Source: an uncultured Oscillospiraceae bacterium
GTDB lineage: Bacteria > Bacillota > Clostridia > Oscillospirales > Oscillospiraceae
DNA: 64,000 nt
Reading direction: 5' to 3'
Assembly: GCA_934630495.1 (NCBI GenBank)
Contig: CAKTVW010000006.1
Location: 1-64,000 of the forward strand
Part shown: piece after piece, positions 63,690 through 64,000 of the stretch
Layout of the letters: every line of letters starts with the position of its first letter
Numbering within the stretch: the stretch's first letter is position 1
The notes under the pieces: generated by a model
What the model was told of the DNA's origin: nothing
Database searches by the model: none
What the model saw: only the letters and a program-made list of their open reading frames with translations
Program-made: the position numbers and the translations under genes

Positions 63690-63960
63690 TCCCTTGGGGG
63701 ATTGGGGGCTGCGCCCCCAAAGAGCCAGCCGACTTCGGCTGTGATTGGGACTTCTGTGGCACACAAAGTCCCTGCTTGCTATACCGTAGGACGCACCCCG
63801 CAGGGCATAAAGAAAAGCGGGTGTCAGATACCGGGATTTCTGCATATTTCTGCGCTGCCCAATACCGAAAACCACTTTCTTGCCCCTTGGGGCGTATCTT
63901 GTCTTTGAGCCAAAGTGGCACTGGCTCTGCTTCAAATACTGCGATTTGAGCCACATATCG
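63690..63960. other. Candidate oriT region upstream of mobC
   Basis: Non-coding, with a perfect 8-bp hairpin TTGGGGGC-TGC-GCCCCCAA (63702-63720) and a second AGCCGA..TCGGCT (63727-63740), then a G/C-rich stretch with GGACGCACCCCG near 63790. Origins of transfer of MobP-type elements lie in this position. The nick site is not identified. Confidence 0.45.
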
Positions 63961-63970
63961 GTGTTTTGGC

Positions 63971-64000
63971 TCAGCCGAACATCTCAAGGTCGTCCAGCAC
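63971..64000 (-). CDS. Partial gene, C-terminus only
   Basis: The last nine codons on the minus strand read VLDDLEMFG followed by TGA. The rest lies beyond the window. Too short to identify; probably another gene of the mobile element. Confidence 0.35.
   Translation of the reverse strand: MLDDLEMFG

Larger units (their letters stand above)
55290..64000. mobile_element. Integrated mobilizable/conjugative element, right end outside window
   Basis: A tyrosine integrase points back at the tRNA, followed by a regulator, relaxase pieces, a group II intron remnant, cargo genes, a serine recombinase fragment, mobC and oriT-like hairpins. Base composition between 58.5 and 61.5 kb is much more AT-rich than the chromosome to the left. 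No second copy of the tRNA 3' end is seen within the window, so attR must lie further right. Several parts are broken, which suggests a decayed or composite element. Confidence 0.85.

Overview
The window looks like a chromosomal segment of a GC-rich, low-GC-lineage-type Firmicute, most likely an anaerobic gut Clostridia member of the Oscillospiraceae type. The support is AGGAGG-type ribosome sites throughout, a CIRCE operator on clpB, a CsoR/CopA copper operon, rqcH (NFACT), mini-RNase III, a MurF with membrane segments, and many small palindromic intergenic repeats. The genus cannot be fixed from the sequence alone.

Layout. 0-3 kb: ychF (minus) with two small envelope genes. 3-11 kb: accessory genes, namely an LCMT-type methyltransferase, a DUF3795 protein, a two-gene ABC exporter, an AAA/DUF4143 ATPase, an ECF sigma/anti-sigma pair and a VanZ-like protein. 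10.7-16.7 kb: a LytTR two-component system divergent from an FtsX/MacB-type ABC exporter, which is the arrangement of peptide sensing and export modules. 17-22 kb: orphan lipoproteins, small membrane proteins and an Imm63-like immunity protein. 22-25 kb: clpB with a perfect CIRCE. 25.7-33.1 kb: pyrF overlapping a phosphatase-GNAT fusion; abhydrolase-murF-ddl (minus); a membrane protein overlapping a hydroxyacid dehydrogenase. 33.3-36.9 kb: rpmH-rnpA-yidD-yidC-khpB without dnaA beside it. 37-38 kb: deletion scar of a response regulator joined to a surface-protein tail. 38-43 kb: rqcH-mrnC-GNAT-glk (minus) and pgi (plus). 43.4-46.3 kb: csoR-copA, with CopZ fused to CopA. 46.3-47.1 kb: a short inverted-repeat-bounded insertion carrying a Nudix gene inside a terminator. 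47.5-54.5 kb: prfA-tsaC-coaE/M18 aminopeptidase operon, rlmA, a polysaccharide deacetylase and an alanyl-tRNA editing protein.

From 55.2 kb to the right edge an integrated mobile element abuts an initiator tRNA-Met gene. It holds a tyrosine integrase, an XRE regulator, a relaxase fragment, a decayed group II intron (domain V and a broken maturase), an AT-rich cassette (broken GHKL ATPase, an AAA/ABC-type ATPase and a small protein with a PD-(D/E)xK-like motif), a chimera of relaxase N-terminus and serine-recombinase C-terminus, mobC and a likely oriT region. The element's right end lies outside the window.

The most unusual points are: the Nudix-carrying element that splits a terminator hairpin; the relaxase/recombinase chimera and the second relaxase piece 5 kb away; the ATPase plus nuclease-like pair as a candidate defence module; two in-frame fusions (CopA-CopZ and CoaE-M18) with a ribosome site retained at the junction; and a methyltransferase whose best-placed start codon is ACG.
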